Both the position numbers and the translations under genes were made by a program. This document shows, in pieces, positions 23,826 through 32,974 of a DNA stretch of 64,000 nt. The number at the start of each line of letters is the position of its first letter. Positions within the stretch are counted from its first letter, which is position 1. Location of the stretch: the NCBI GenBank assembly GCA_942492635.1, contig CALOFP010000003.1, positions 868,001 to 932,000 on the forward strand. Direction: 5' to 3'. The DNA comes from CALOFP01 sp942492635 (GTDB lineage Bacteria; UBP6; UBA1177; CALOFP01). The notes under the pieces were generated by a model. It was not told the DNA's origin. It searched no databases and worked only from the letters and a program-made list of their open reading frames with translations.

Positions 23826-26195
23826 ATGTTTAAGGTTGTCAAAAGGAACGGTTCCATAGTCGACTTTGAAATCGATAGAATTAAATCAGCAATAAAAAAA
23901 GCTTTCGGCGCGACCGAAATGATCTATACAGATGAGATACTTGACATCATAGCCATCAGGGTTACAGCAGACTTCCAGAAGAATATCGTAAACAAGACTA
24001 TCGACCTGGAAAAGGTACAGGACAGCATCGAGGAAACTCTCGAGAAAACCGGCTACACAGAAGTGGCCAAGGCTTACATCCTCTACAGAAAGCAGCGTGA
24101 AAAACTTAGAAACCTCAAATCCACCGTTCTCGACTACAAAAACACCATCAACTCCTATCTTAAGGTCGAGGACTGGAGAGTTAAGGAGAACTCCACCGTT
24201 ACCTACAGCGTCGGCGGACTTATCCTTCACAACTCCGGAGCTGTGACGGCCAACTACTGGCTCAGCGAAGTTTACGATGAAGAAATAGCAAAAGCTCACA
24301 AAAACGGCGATTTTCACATACACGATCTTTCGATGCTTACCGCCTACTGTGCCGGATGGTCTCTCAAGCAGCTTATCGAAGTAGGTCTCGGTGGAGTAGC
24401 AGGAAAGATCACCTCCGCTCCTGCAGCTCACCTCTACACGCTCTGCAACCAGATGGTCAACTTCCTCGGAATCATGCAGAATGAGTGGGCCGGTGCTCAG
24501 GCGTTCTCCAGTTTCGACACATACCTCGCTCCATTCGTAAAAGTTGACAAGCTCTCCTACAGAGAGGTGAAACAGGCCATCCAGGCTTTTGTTTTCGGTG
24601 TAAACATCCCTTCACGATGGGGAACGCAGTCGCCCTTCAGCAACATCACCCTCGATTGGGTCTGTCCTGACGATCTCAGAAACATGCCGGCAATCGTTGG
24701 CGGCAAGGAGATGGCTTTCACCTACGGAGACTGTCAGGAAGAGATGGGTATGGTCAACAAGGCGTTTCTTGAGATCATGATCGGTGGAGACGCAAGCGGA
24801 AGAGGCTTTCAGTATCCCATCCCTACATACAACATTACAAAGGACTTTGACTGGGACAGCGAAAATGCCCATCTGCTTTTCGAGATGACGTCGAAGTACG
24901 GTACTCCCTACTTCCAGAACTTCATCAACTCCGACATGAACCCGGGAGATGTCAGGAGCATGTGCTGCAGACTCCAGCTCGACAAGAGGGAACTCAGGAA
25001 GAAGACAGGTGGTCTTTTCGGATCGGGCGAGAAAACAGGAAGCGTCGGCGTTGTCACCATCAACCTTCCGAGAATAGCTCACGCAAGCCACAGCAGGGAG
25101 CAGTTCTACAAGAAGCTTTCCCAGCTCATGGACATAGCAAAACGAAGCCTGGAGATAAAGAGAAAGGTAACAACAAAGCTTCTCAACCAGGATTTCTACC
25201 CCTACAGCAAGAGATACCTCGGCAACTTCGACTCCCACTTCAGTACGATCGGACTCGTCGGCATGAACGAAATGTGCCTCAACGCAGCGTGGGTCCGTAC
25301 ATCGATTGGAGAGAAAGAGGGTAAGGCCTTCGCCGAAGAGGTGCTCGACTACATGAGAGAACGTCTTGCGGACTACCAGGAGGAGACAGGCAACCTCTAC
25401 AATCTTGAGGCAACTCCCGCCGAATCCACATCGTTCAGGCTCGCAAAACACGATACCGAAAAGTATCCTTCAATAATCACAGCTTCCGGAGAGGGAGAGA
25501 CACCCTACTACACCAACTCCTGTCACCTTCCGGTCGACTTCACGAACGATCCTTTCGAGGCACTTGAGCATCAGGAGCAGCTCCAAACAAAGTTCACAGG
25601 CGGAACAGTTTTCCACACATTCCTCGGAGAAAAACTTCCCTCTTGGAATGCGGCCCGTGAACTTGTAAGAAGAATCGCGGAAACATTCCGTCTTCCCTAC
25701 TTCACAATATCCCCGACCTACAGTATCTGTGAGCAGTGCGGCTACATAACCGGCGAGATTCACACATGCCCCACATGCGACTCCCAGACCGAGGTCTACA
25801 GCCGAATCACCGGATACTACAGACCCGTAAAACACTGGAACGACGGAAAGGCCCAGGAGTTCAAAAAGAGAAAAACATACAACTCAGCCACTCCAGACAC
25901 GGTAGTAAAGGAGAAAGTGTGGAAAACCGTTGATTCCGCCGGCGGTGTATTTGCAAAAACAGCAAGCGACGACGAAAAGAGACTTCTCTTCACAACCAAG
26001 ACATGCCCCCAGTGCCCGAGAGCCAAAGAGGAGCTCGAGGGAATGAACGTCACGATGATCGATGCAGAGAACCAGATCGATCTCAGTCGTCGTTACGGAG
26101 TCAGAAGCGTACCCACACTGGTAGTTGAAAGAAACGGAAAAATTGAGAACTTCAATGGAATCAACGGAATAATGAAGTTCAAAAAAGGATTTTAA
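23826..26195 (+). CDS. nrdD: Anaerobic (class III) ribonucleoside-triphosphate reductase with C-terminal glutaredoxin-like domain
   Basis: Reduces ribonucleoside triphosphates to deoxy forms without oxygen, using a glycyl radical. The 789 residues begin with an ATP-cone (FKVVKRNGSIVDFEIDRIKSAI, about 1-95), which senses ATP/dATP. The large barrel follows. The C-terminal zinc site has C635, C638, C648 and C651 (CEQC, CPTC), and RITGYY contains the radical Gly663. Residues 719-789 form an extra glutaredoxin/NrdH-like domain with CPQC (727-730) and VRSVPTLVV, which could supply reductant. AGGAGTG precedes the ATG. The promoter and NrdR boxes lie just upstream. The activating enzyme NrdG, often next door, is absent here and must be elsewhere. 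Confidence 0.95.
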   Translation: MFKVVKRNGSIVDFEIDRIKSAIKKAFGATEMIYTDEILDIIAIRVTADFQKNIVNKTIDLEKVQDSIEETLEKTGYTEVAKAYILYRKQREKLRNLKSTVLDYKNTINSYLKVEDWRVKENSTVTYSVGGLILHNSGAVTANYWLSEVYDEEIAKAHKNGDFHIHDLSMLTAYCAGWSLKQLIEVGLGGVAGKITSAPAAHLYTLCNQMVNFLGIMQNEWAGAQAFSSFDTYLAPFVKVDKLSYREVKQAIQAFVFGVNIPSRWGTQSPFSNITLDWVCPDDLRNMPAIVGGKEMAFTYGDCQEEMGMVNKAFLEIMIGGDASGRGFQYPIPTYNITKDFDWDSENAHLLFEMTSKYGTPYFQNFINSDMNPGDVRSMCCRLQLDKRELRKKTGGLFGSGEKTGSVGVVTINLPRIAHASHSREQFYKKLSQLMDIAKRSLEIKRKVTTKLLNQDFYPYSKRYLGNFDSHFSTIGLVGMNEMCLNAAWVRTSIGEKEGKAFAEEVLDYMRERLADYQEETGNLYNLEATPAESTSFRLAKHDTEKYPSIITASGEGETPYYTNSCHLPVDFTNDPFEALEHQEQLQTKFTGGTVFHTFLGEKLPSWNAARELVRRIAETFRLPYFTISPTYSICEQCGYITGEIHTCPTCDSQTEVYSRITGYYRPVKHWNDGKAQEFKKRKTYNSATPDTVVKEKVWKTVDSAGGVFAKTASDDEKRLLFTTKTCPQCPRAKEELEGMNVTMIDAENQIDLSRRYGVRSVPTLVVERNGKIENFNGINGIMKFKKGF

Positions 26196-26235
26196 GCAAA
26201 GTCGAAGAGTCAAAGAGTTGAAAAGTTAGAAAGAA
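26196..26235. repeat. Short degenerate repeat after nrdD (GTTGAAAAGTT type)
   Basis: A purine-rich run of AAAGTCGAAGAGTC and GAGTTGAAAAGTT units directly after the stop codon. A similar run follows pepF (48321-48355). These are common dispersed low-complexity repeats of unknown role. Confidence 0.4.
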
Positions 26236-26337
26236 ACAACTTCAACAAACCCGCAATTTCAAAAATTCCGCATCGTCCGTAAAGTTCACAGCATCTTCCC
26301 AATCCACAAAAGAAATTAATCTCCGTCTCTCCTTTTT

Positions 26338-26366
26338 TTGTCTTTCCCCCAAGAAAAAGCTATAAT
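26338..26366 (+). promoter_or_regulatory. Sigma70-type promoter of the NhaC antiporter gene
   Basis: TTGTCT (26338-26343), 17-base spacer, TATAAT (26361-26366), about 33 bases before the start codon. Confidence 0.75.
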
Positions 26367-26399
26367 CAGCCATAAAAAAAATATCAGGAGATTATGTTA

Positions 26400-28082
26400 A
26401 TGAAAACGAAAGTATCATTTGCCGCATTTTTTCTCTTTGTTTTTATCTCGCTGTTTTTCTTTCCCGATTTCCGAGTCGTACTTCCGCCTCTTGTGGCGAT
26501 CGGACTGGCATTTCTAACCCGGGAAGTACTTATTTCACTTTTCAGCGGAATCTGGATAGGAGCAGTAATTTCAATAGGTTTCAATTCACCTTCCGGATTC
26601 TTTTCCAGTGCCGGGAAGGCGTTCTTTAAAACCATAGACACATACGTTGTGAAGGGTCTTGCCGACAGCGACCACGTCATGATCATTGTCTTCTCGTTGA
26701 CAATCGGCGGCATGGTTGGAATCGTTTCCCGCTCCGGCGGTATGAAGGGAATCGTCAACTCCCTTGCAAAACGTACTAACACTCCGGCCAAAGCCCAACT
26801 TCTCACCTGGCTTATGGGCCTTTTCATCTTTTTCGACGACTACGCCAACACGATCATAGTCGGAAACAGCATGCGGCCTCTAACGGACAAACTAAAAATA
26901 AGCAGAGAAAAACTTTCCTTTATCATCGACTCCACCAGCGCTCCTGTTGCATCCGTATCTCTGCTCTCGACATGGATTGGCTACGAACTTGGCCTCATAG
27001 GCGACTCGTTCAAGCAGATCGGGCTCGACACTGATCCTTATATGGCATTCATCTACTCACTACCCTACCGGTTCTACGCATTTCTTCTGCTGTTCATCAT
27101 GCCGTTCATCATTTTCATGAGAAGGGATTTCGGTCCCATGTACGATGCTGAAAAACGGGTAATCAAAACCGGCAGAATCTGCGATCACGAAGGAGAAGCG
27201 ACAACGGGATCAGAACTTGCAAAGCTCAGAATGCCGCCCGATGAAAAGTGCCGCTGGTACAACGCGGCAATTCCCATTCTCCTGATGATTCTCTCGACTT
27301 TCATAGGAATCTATGTCAGTGGATTGGCAAACAGTTCTGATCCGAACGCCCCATTCAAGGATATAATTTCCGGAGCCAACTCCTTTGAAGTACTGATCTG
27401 GGGCTCCCTTATCGCCACCTCCGCAGCCGTCATCCTCACCGTATCGCAGAGGATCATTTCACTGGAAGAGACCATGGGCGCATGGATCGAGGGTGTAAAG
27501 TCGATGGTAACGGCGATAATAATTCTTTCACTCGCCTGGGGTCTCAGCAGCGTGACTAAGGAACTGAAGACCGCCCAATACATCTCTTCCGTCTTCTCAT
27601 CATCTCTTCACATCGGGTTTTTGCCGGTTCTCGTATTCATCGTCGCCTCAATCACCTCCTTCGCCACGGGGACATCCTGGGGAGCCATGGCAATTCTCTT
27701 TCCAACGGCCCTTCCACTCGCCCACGCGATCGGGACGGCCCAGGGACTTCCGGCGGAGATAGTTACGGAGATAATCTACGCCGTCATCGGTTCCATACTT
27801 ACCGGGGCAATCTTCGGTGATCACTGTTCGCCCATTTCAGATACCACAATCATGTCTTCGATGTCATCCGGAGTCAACCATATGGACCATGTCCGAACAC
27901 AGCTTCCCTATGCGCTTGTTTTCGGAGTCATATCAACTCTCATGGGTTATCTTCCCATCGGATTCGGACTGAACCCCTTTCTTTCCATGCTGCTGCAGTT
28001 GGCGGCTGCCGTGACTGTAATCCGCTACCTCGGCAAAAAACTTCCGTTATCCCAAATCCAATCACAGGCTCCCAGCACCTAG
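26400..28082 (+). CDS. NhaC-family Na+/H+ antiporter
   Basis: A polytopic inner-membrane protein of 560 residues that should exchange Na+ for H+ and so keep cytoplasmic Na+ and pH in balance. Twelve or so hydrophobic segments are visible. Family signatures include LFIFFDDYANTIIVGNSMRPLTDK, STSAPVASVSLLSTWIGYE, FATGTSWGAMAILFPTALPL and AIFGDHCSPISDTTIMSS. The last two resemble the paired re-entrant ion-binding motifs of the NhaC/ArsB-type fold. I choose the ATG at 26400, nine bases after AGGAG. One at 26394 is only three bases away from it. Its own promoter indicates it is not part of an operon with nrdD. Confidence 0.9.
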   Translation: MKTKVSFAAFFLFVFISLFFFPDFRVVLPPLVAIGLAFLTREVLISLFSGIWIGAVISIGFNSPSGFFSSAGKAFFKTIDTYVVKGLADSDHVMIIVFSLTIGGMVGIVSRSGGMKGIVNSLAKRTNTPAKAQLLTWLMGLFIFFDDYANTIIVGNSMRPLTDKLKISREKLSFIIDSTSAPVASVSLLSTWIGYELGLIGDSFKQIGLDTDPYMAFIYSLPYRFYAFLLLFIMPFIIFMRRDFGPMYDAEKRVIKTGRICDHEGEATTGSELAKLRMPPDEKCRWYNAAIPILLMILSTFIGIYVSGLANSSDPNAPFKDIISGANSFEVLIWGSLIATSAAVILTVSQRIISLEETMGAWIEGVKSMVTAIIILSLAWGLSSVTKELKTAQYISSVFSSSLHIGFLPVLVFIVASITSFATGTSWGAMAILFPTALPLAHAIGTAQGLPAEIVTEIIYAVIGSILTGAIFGDHCSPISDTTIMSSMSSGVNHMDHVRTQLPYALVFGVISTLMGYLPIGFGLNPFLSMLLQLAAAVTVIRYLGKKLPLSQIQSQAPST

Positions 28083-28392
28083 ACTCCAGTTTTTCTCTCA
28101 GCCGAGAAGGAAAGGTCGCTCTTTGAACCTGAAACAGTTCGAAACTGCTCCGTTACAAGAAGCGAAGCAAGCTCAGGGGAACCGGCATCTTCAGATCGAA
28201 TTTCCCGTTAAGATCTCTTCATTTTCATCATTTTTGAACTTCAGGAAAAGTGTCTTTCAACTAAATACAAAATTGATAAGAATCATGAATCACTGAATTC
28301 GTATATTAAGTGCATATTCTCCTATTTGCATTAAGATGTGGAAAGGAGGCATTTTGTACAGGAATTATTGTCTCTCAAGAAAATTGAAGAAA
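28083..28392. other. Convergent intergenic region
   Basis: About 310 bases between the antiporter stop and the diguanylate cyclase stop. No gene, repeat or clear terminator recognised. Confidence 0.45.
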
Positions 28393-31032
28393 TCATTGCT
28401 CAATATTTTCATCTTCTCCATACCCTGTTACCCGGTTTCTTCCTGATCTTTTTGCACGGTACATTGCTTCATCTGCGTGAGAAATCACATCTGCGGTATT
28501 CATTCCGTGTTCCGGATAAGAGGCAACTCCGAAAGATCCGGTAAGGGAGATCTTTTCCCCATCATGAATATGATATACGTATTCCGGAAACTGTCTGCAC
28601 AAAACTTCAGCCTTAGCCATCGCCTTTTCATGTGATGAATCAGGCATCACAACAAGAAACTCCTCCCCGCCGTAGCGACAGACGATATCATTTTCCCGGA
28701 ACATTCTTTTTAGAAAAAAGCCAACCTTTTTGAGGACTTCGTCTCCAACATCGTGGCCGTAATTATCGTTGATCCTCTTAAAGTGATCCACATCGAGCAT
28801 TACAAACGCAATAGTGCCGCCCTGTCTTGAAATTCGCGCATCTTCCCGTTTAAGAAACTCCTCCATGTATCTTCTGTTGTGGAGCCCGGTAAGAACATCA
28901 GAAAAGGACTGTCTTCTAAGCGCCTCCCTCAGTTTCACATTGGCGAGAACGAGTGCAAGGTGATCACTGAAAATAGATAAAGGCTCCTCTACGCTGCTGT
29001 TTTCCCTGAGAAGATCTCCGCCATCATCTCCAAAACGAAGGTGAATTATTCCTAGTTGTTTTCCCTGAGCTGAAACCGGATTGCACAGGTAGGTTCCCCT
29101 GTAACCGTCACTGACGTGAGCGCACCTTGGTGTAACACTTGAAGCCCATACCCGGTAGGTTTTTCCTTCCCTCACAGCCCAACAGTCGTTCTCCCGTATA
29201 AACGGGCTGTTTTCCATCTCCCTGCCCCAGAAGGCGACAGGTTCATAAATCTGTTCGTTTTCACGGTAAAGGAAAAACACCCCTGAACTGCCAGGAAAAA
29301 GCTTGGCTCCGAAATAGCTGATAAATCCATATGTTTCCTCTACCGTTTCACACACTTGCAGTTTTTCACTCAATTTCTGGATAAGACTCTGTTCAAGATT
29401 TCTCTGTTCAAGTTTTGCTATCCAGTCTGAAAGAGCCTCGGTTCTCTCTCCAACCCGTTTTTCCAGCTCCTCATTCGTCCGCCGGAGTCTATCCTCCGCA
29501 GCCTTTCTCTCGCTGATATCACTCATGAACCCTTCAATGTAGAGCAGTTTTCCTTCATCATTGAGAACCCCTCTGGCGTTAAGTGAAACCCAAATAACAC
29601 TGCCGTCCCTTCTTTTCATCCTGAGCTCAAATCCCTTCACCTCCTCCTGAGTCGTAAGAAGGTGCATGAATCTCTTCCTTTCATCGGCATCCACGTAGAG
29701 CTCGCTTCCGATATTTCTAACCGTTGACACAAGCTCATCCTGACTTGAATATCCGAGCATCTTCGCCATCGAGGGGCTGACATTGAGAAAAAGTCCGCTG
29801 GGGGTTGTCTGAAAGATACCCTCTACAGCCCTTTCAATAATTGATCGGTATCTCGATTCTGAATCCCTGATTCTTTTTGAGAATATTTCAAGCTTCTGCA
29901 TAAAACTGTTGAAATAGAGGGCAAGTTCTCCCATTTCATCGTGAGAGGAGACGTTAACTCTAAATGAAAAATCTCCTCCATCTCGTGTCTCCCACTCCTC
30001 AAAACGCTGCTTAAGCTCCCTCATAGGTTTTGTAATTTTACCCCCGACCACTACAGAAATAACGGTTATGAACACCAGTGTAATAACCAGAACACCGATA
30101 CCTACATAGTATCCCCGCTCAAGAGGTGAATAGAACTCTTCCAGATAACTGGAAGATGCCACGATCCATGCCAGTTCCGGAATGTGATTAAAAATGACAA
30201 GCTTCTGACGAGCAGTTTCGTCGCTGGGATTTTTCCAGGGATAGATAATTTTTCCGTTTTTTCTTTCAATGAGCTCCTTGATGAACATCCGACCTGTCGC
30301 ATCCCGGGATTGAATAATGTTAGTTCCCTCCAGCTCCCGATGAATAATGAGTTTGCCGTTCATGTCGATGATGAAAGAGTATCCGGTTTTTCCGAAAGTC
30401 TGTGAGAGAACACTGTCGCGGAAGTCAGAAGTATCGATAAGCTTGATGAACTCCTCCCGATAGGTAGAGGCCGATATAATCCAGTTCCAGGGTTCGAAAT
30501 AGACCATGTAGACCGCCTTCGGCCTCATCTTTTTTTCTCCGGGATTGGCCCACTCGTATTCGAGATACCCTTCCCTTACCAGAAGCTGTCTCCTTATATG
30601 CCTGTATTTACTTAAGTCACTCTTCAAAAGCTCCTTCTTGGGGTGGATGATAATGTGTCCGGCTGTTCCAAGAACATAGAAGTAACCGGTTTCTCCGATC
30701 TGCTGGGAAAGGAGAATTTTGCCCGCTCTTTTTTTAGCCTCAGCTTCGCTTATCGTTCCGTTTCTATAAAGACCGTAGTAATAGGCTACGATTTCCCTGT
30801 TCTTCTCAGCAACCCCCCGCAGTCGATTCTTGATTGATGCATCGACGGTACTCTTTACAATAGTCAAAATGCTTTTAGTCGAGTTGTGAAGCTCCCTTTC
30901 TATGCTGTTTTCCAGATTGGATTCGAAAATGGAGATGAGAAGAAAAATACCACTAAAAGTCACAAGAAGGAGAACAAGACCGTAGCTCATAAAAAGTTTG
31001 TATCGTATTGAAATATTCCTGAATTTATTCAT
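28393..31032 (-). CDS. Membrane diguanylate cyclase with double Cache-type sensor, HAMP, PAS, GAF and GGDEF
   Basis: Makes the second messenger c-di-GMP in response to an external ligand. Of 879 residues, a first membrane segment (about 10-32) and a second (about 310-335) bracket a periplasmic dCache-like sensor containing two similar repeats (QIGETGYFYVLGTAGHIIIHP and TFGKTGYSFIIDMNGKLIIHR). Then come HAMP, a PAS domain with its PAC segment (GFELRMKRRDGSVIWVSLNARG), a coiled coil, a GAF-like domain, and GGDEF with active-site GGEEF (788-792). The inhibitory I-site RxxD is present (R779-E-N-D782), so product inhibition is expected. No EAL domain is present. I choose ATG 31032, after a weak GAGAG. 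An upstream start would add 17 residues. Confidence 0.9.
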   Translation of the reverse strand: MNKFRNISIRYKLFMSYGLVLLLVTFSGIFLLISIFESNLENSIERELHNSTKSILTIVKSTVDASIKNRLRGVAEKNREIVAYYYGLYRNGTISEAEAKKRAGKILLSQQIGETGYFYVLGTAGHIIIHPKKELLKSDLSKYRHIRRQLLVREGYLEYEWANPGEKKMRPKAVYMVYFEPWNWIISASTYREEFIKLIDTSDFRDSVLSQTFGKTGYSFIIDMNGKLIIHRELEGTNIIQSRDATGRMFIKELIERKNGKIIYPWKNPSDETARQKLVIFNHIPELAWIVASSSYLEEFYSPLERGYYVGIGVLVITLVFITVISVVVGGKITKPMRELKQRFEEWETRDGGDFSFRVNVSSHDEMGELALYFNSFMQKLEIFSKRIRDSESRYRSIIERAVEGIFQTTPSGLFLNVSPSMAKMLGYSSQDELVSTVRNIGSELYVDADERKRFMHLLTTQEEVKGFELRMKRRDGSVIWVSLNARGVLNDEGKLLYIEGFMSDISERKAAEDRLRRTNEELEKRVGERTEALSDWIAKLEQRNLEQSLIQKLSEKLQVCETVEETYGFISYFGAKLFPGSSGVFFLYRENEQIYEPVAFWGREMENSPFIRENDCWAVREGKTYRVWASSVTPRCAHVSDGYRGTYLCNPVSAQGKQLGIIHLRFGDDGGDLLRENSSVEEPLSIFSDHLALVLANVKLREALRRQSFSDVLTGLHNRRYMEEFLKREDARISRQGGTIAFVMLDVDHFKRINDNYGHDVGDEVLKKVGFFLKRMFRENDIVCRYGGEEFLVVMPDSSHEKAMAKAEVLCRQFPEYVYHIHDGEKISLTGSFGVASYPEHGMNTADVISHADEAMYRAKRSGRNRVTGYGEDENIEQ

Positions 31033-31586
31033 GGCAACTACTCTCTTTGGCCTACTAAAATGGTAGCTCCGAATCAAATTCAAGTCAAACCGCCAGGCAG
31101 AGCCGAAGAGAGTTTATTCAATGTTATCAAATAACTATGCTAATTGAAAACTTTCAGGGCACCCCAACACCGAATCACCCTCTTTTCTGACAAAAATCGA
31201 CAAAAAAATTGAACTTTGTACAGACATCCCCATCTCACAACATTCCACCTAATAAATACAGGGGATTCATGCTCTCCATCCAACTAAAGCAAAAATATAC
31301 TGGCAAGCAAATTCGCTTATCATCAATTGAACTATTCAACTTGTCCCCGTTAGAACCTCAAGATCCGACAATACTTTTATCCATCAGATGGAAAAAACTA
31401 TTATGAAGGAAATATGATTATTCCAAAATTTGCATTGACATTTCAGGATTTGGGATGATTACTTTTTCATGATTCTCTTTTTAGAGAAGATCGAAATCTA
31501 TTTATTACGACGATAGAGATCCTGGAAACCGTTTTAAACCGATTTTTCGGATTTGTCGGTGTGAGCGATTTTAAGATAAATCTTTT
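31033..31586. other. Intergenic region, 554 bp, no gene seen
   Basis: A/T-rich spacer. A 65-codon plus-strand frame at 31209 lacks a ribosome site and any familiar motif. A weak CCGA-TTTT-TCGG hairpin lies about 40 bases past the Nudix gene's stop. Confidence 0.45.
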
Positions 31587-32027
31587 TCAGAACCAGTGCT
31601 GATCTATCCTGCCGAGATAAATTTCTTCACTCTTTCCGGAAAGCAGATAGTTCTTCAACTCCTTTCCTATATTGGGATATAGATTCAGGGAATCAAGCTG
31701 TTCAATATCCACCCACTGCAGATCTTTTGCCGTGGTCTCATCTGGATTCAAATTTGGAGAGCCCTCTTCAATTGAGCCGGAAAAAATCATGTGAACAGTT
31801 CCTTCCTTCAGTTCATCTATGATAACATCTCCGACACAGATAAGATTTTCAAGCACGATTTTTATGCCCAGCTCTTCAAAAACCTCCCTGACGACTGTTC
31901 CCCTCATTGTTTCCTTGCTTTCAGGATTGCCACCTGGAATACCGAGTACGAGATCTTTTCCGTAATTATACTCCATCAAAAGTATCTTGTCGTCCTTCCT
32001 TATAATTACACTTGGCCGAACTCTCAT
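31587..32027 (-). CDS. Nudix hydrolase
   Basis: A 146-residue cytoplasmic pyrophosphohydrolase. The complete Nudix box is present at residues 33-55: G-x5-E-x7-REVFEELGI, with all metal-binding Glu residues. The N-terminal RPSVIIRKDDKILLMEY strand pattern and a C-terminal WVDIEQLDSLNLYPNI segment are typical of small ADP-ribose/mutator-type Nudix enzymes. The substrate is not deducible. GGGAG lies nine bases before the ATG. It is downstream of the tRNA operon on the same strand but 170 bases away. Confidence 0.9.
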   Translation of the reverse strand: MRVRPSVIIRKDDKILLMEYNYGKDLVLGIPGGNPESKETMRGTVVREVFEELGIKIVLENLICVGDVIIDELKEGTVHMIFSGSIEEGSPNLNPDETTAKDLQWVDIEQLDSLNLYPNIGKELKNYLLSGKSEEIYLGRIDQHWF

Positions 32028-32196
32028 GATTCAATCTCCCTTTAATATATTCGATAAAAACAGTTTACTCTCTAGAGTAATAATTTTAAAAGAAAAAAAT
32101 GAGAAAAGAATTATTTATACACAAAATTCTTTGAACGGAAAAATGTAATCTTAAAAGACAAAATTAAAGAAGTGGAATTTTGACAAAAGGCGCAGT

Positions 32197-32283
32197 TGGT
32201 GCCGGAGGCCGGACTCGAACCGGCACAGCCAAAAGACCGAGGGATTTTAAGTCCCTTGCGTCTACCAATTCCGCCACTCCGGC
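32197..32283 (-). tRNA. tRNA-Leu(TAA)
   Basis: Read on the minus strand it has acceptor GCCGGAG / CTCCGGC, anticodon TAA in GACTTAAAATC, a T-loop GGTTCGAGTCC and an encoded CCA. Its length of 87 nt with a long variable arm fits a class II leucine tRNA. It is last of three tRNAs. Confidence 0.95.
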
Positions 32284-32290
32284 AAAATAA

Positions 32291-32364
32291 TGGAGGCGCC
32301 GCCCGGATTCGAACCGGGGATGGAGATTTTGCAGACCTCTGCCTTACCACTTGGCGACGGCGCC
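32291..32364 (-). tRNA. tRNA-Cys(GCA)
   Basis: Minus strand, acceptor GGCGCCG, anticodon GCA in GGTCTGCAAAATC, T-loop GGTTCGAATCC, encoded CCA, 74 nt. Second gene of the Gly-Cys-Leu set. Confidence 0.95.
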
Positions 32365-32399
32365 ACTTGAAAAAATCACTTAAAAATGATCAAAAGGAA

Positions 32400-32474
<75 letters not shown>

Positions 32475-32486
32475 TCAGCACTGACT

Positions 32487-32514
32487 AATATAGTGAAAAT
32501 TAACCCCGTGTCAA
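32487..32514 (-). promoter_or_regulatory. Promoter of the tRNA operon
   Basis: On the minus strand a perfect TTGACA (32509-32514), 16-base spacer, and TATATT (32487-32492). It ends 12 bases before tRNA-Gly. A G/C-rich CGGGG follows the -35. Confidence 0.75.
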
Positions 32515-32974
32515 AGAAAAAGTGAAAATAAAATTAAATTTTTTACAACCATCAGAAATATCATATGAATTAAGGCAAAAATTATCAACAGCAACATTCT
32601 GTATTCATATGTTTCATTAACATCGCTTTTTTTACCCCTCCGACAACTGCAGCAGAAAACTTTTATACAGGGTTCAACAATAACCGGACGATTTCTTTAA
32701 GACAAATACAAACGTGAAAAAAAGAGAACTGCCGGCTCAGCTGATCACCAACTCCTAAGTCTGGAATTTTTAAACGCCAGAAAAAATATTTGTTGATTTT
32801 CCGATCCATAAATCAGCAAATTGTAGAAGTGTTAATCTAGAAGTTCAGAAGAAGATCTGAGTCACACTGTCAGGTTCGGCGGAGATTTTCGGGCATCTTA
32901 CAAAGGTTGCGTTTTTGCTGGAGATTGTGGGAGAAGACCCATTTTCAATCGTCGCCCTTAAGAGATCTGATCAG
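32515..32974. other. Intergenic region, no gene seen
   Basis: About 460 bases between the tRNA promoter and the stop of the DUF2207-like gene. No reading frame, repeat or terminator that I can support. Confidence 0.45.

Noticed and set aside
24612..25451. 279-codon minus-strand frame
   Set aside because: Antisense to nrdD, whose protein is complete and recognisable.
31209..31406. 65-codon plus-strand frame
   Set aside because: No ribosome site, motif or plausible context.
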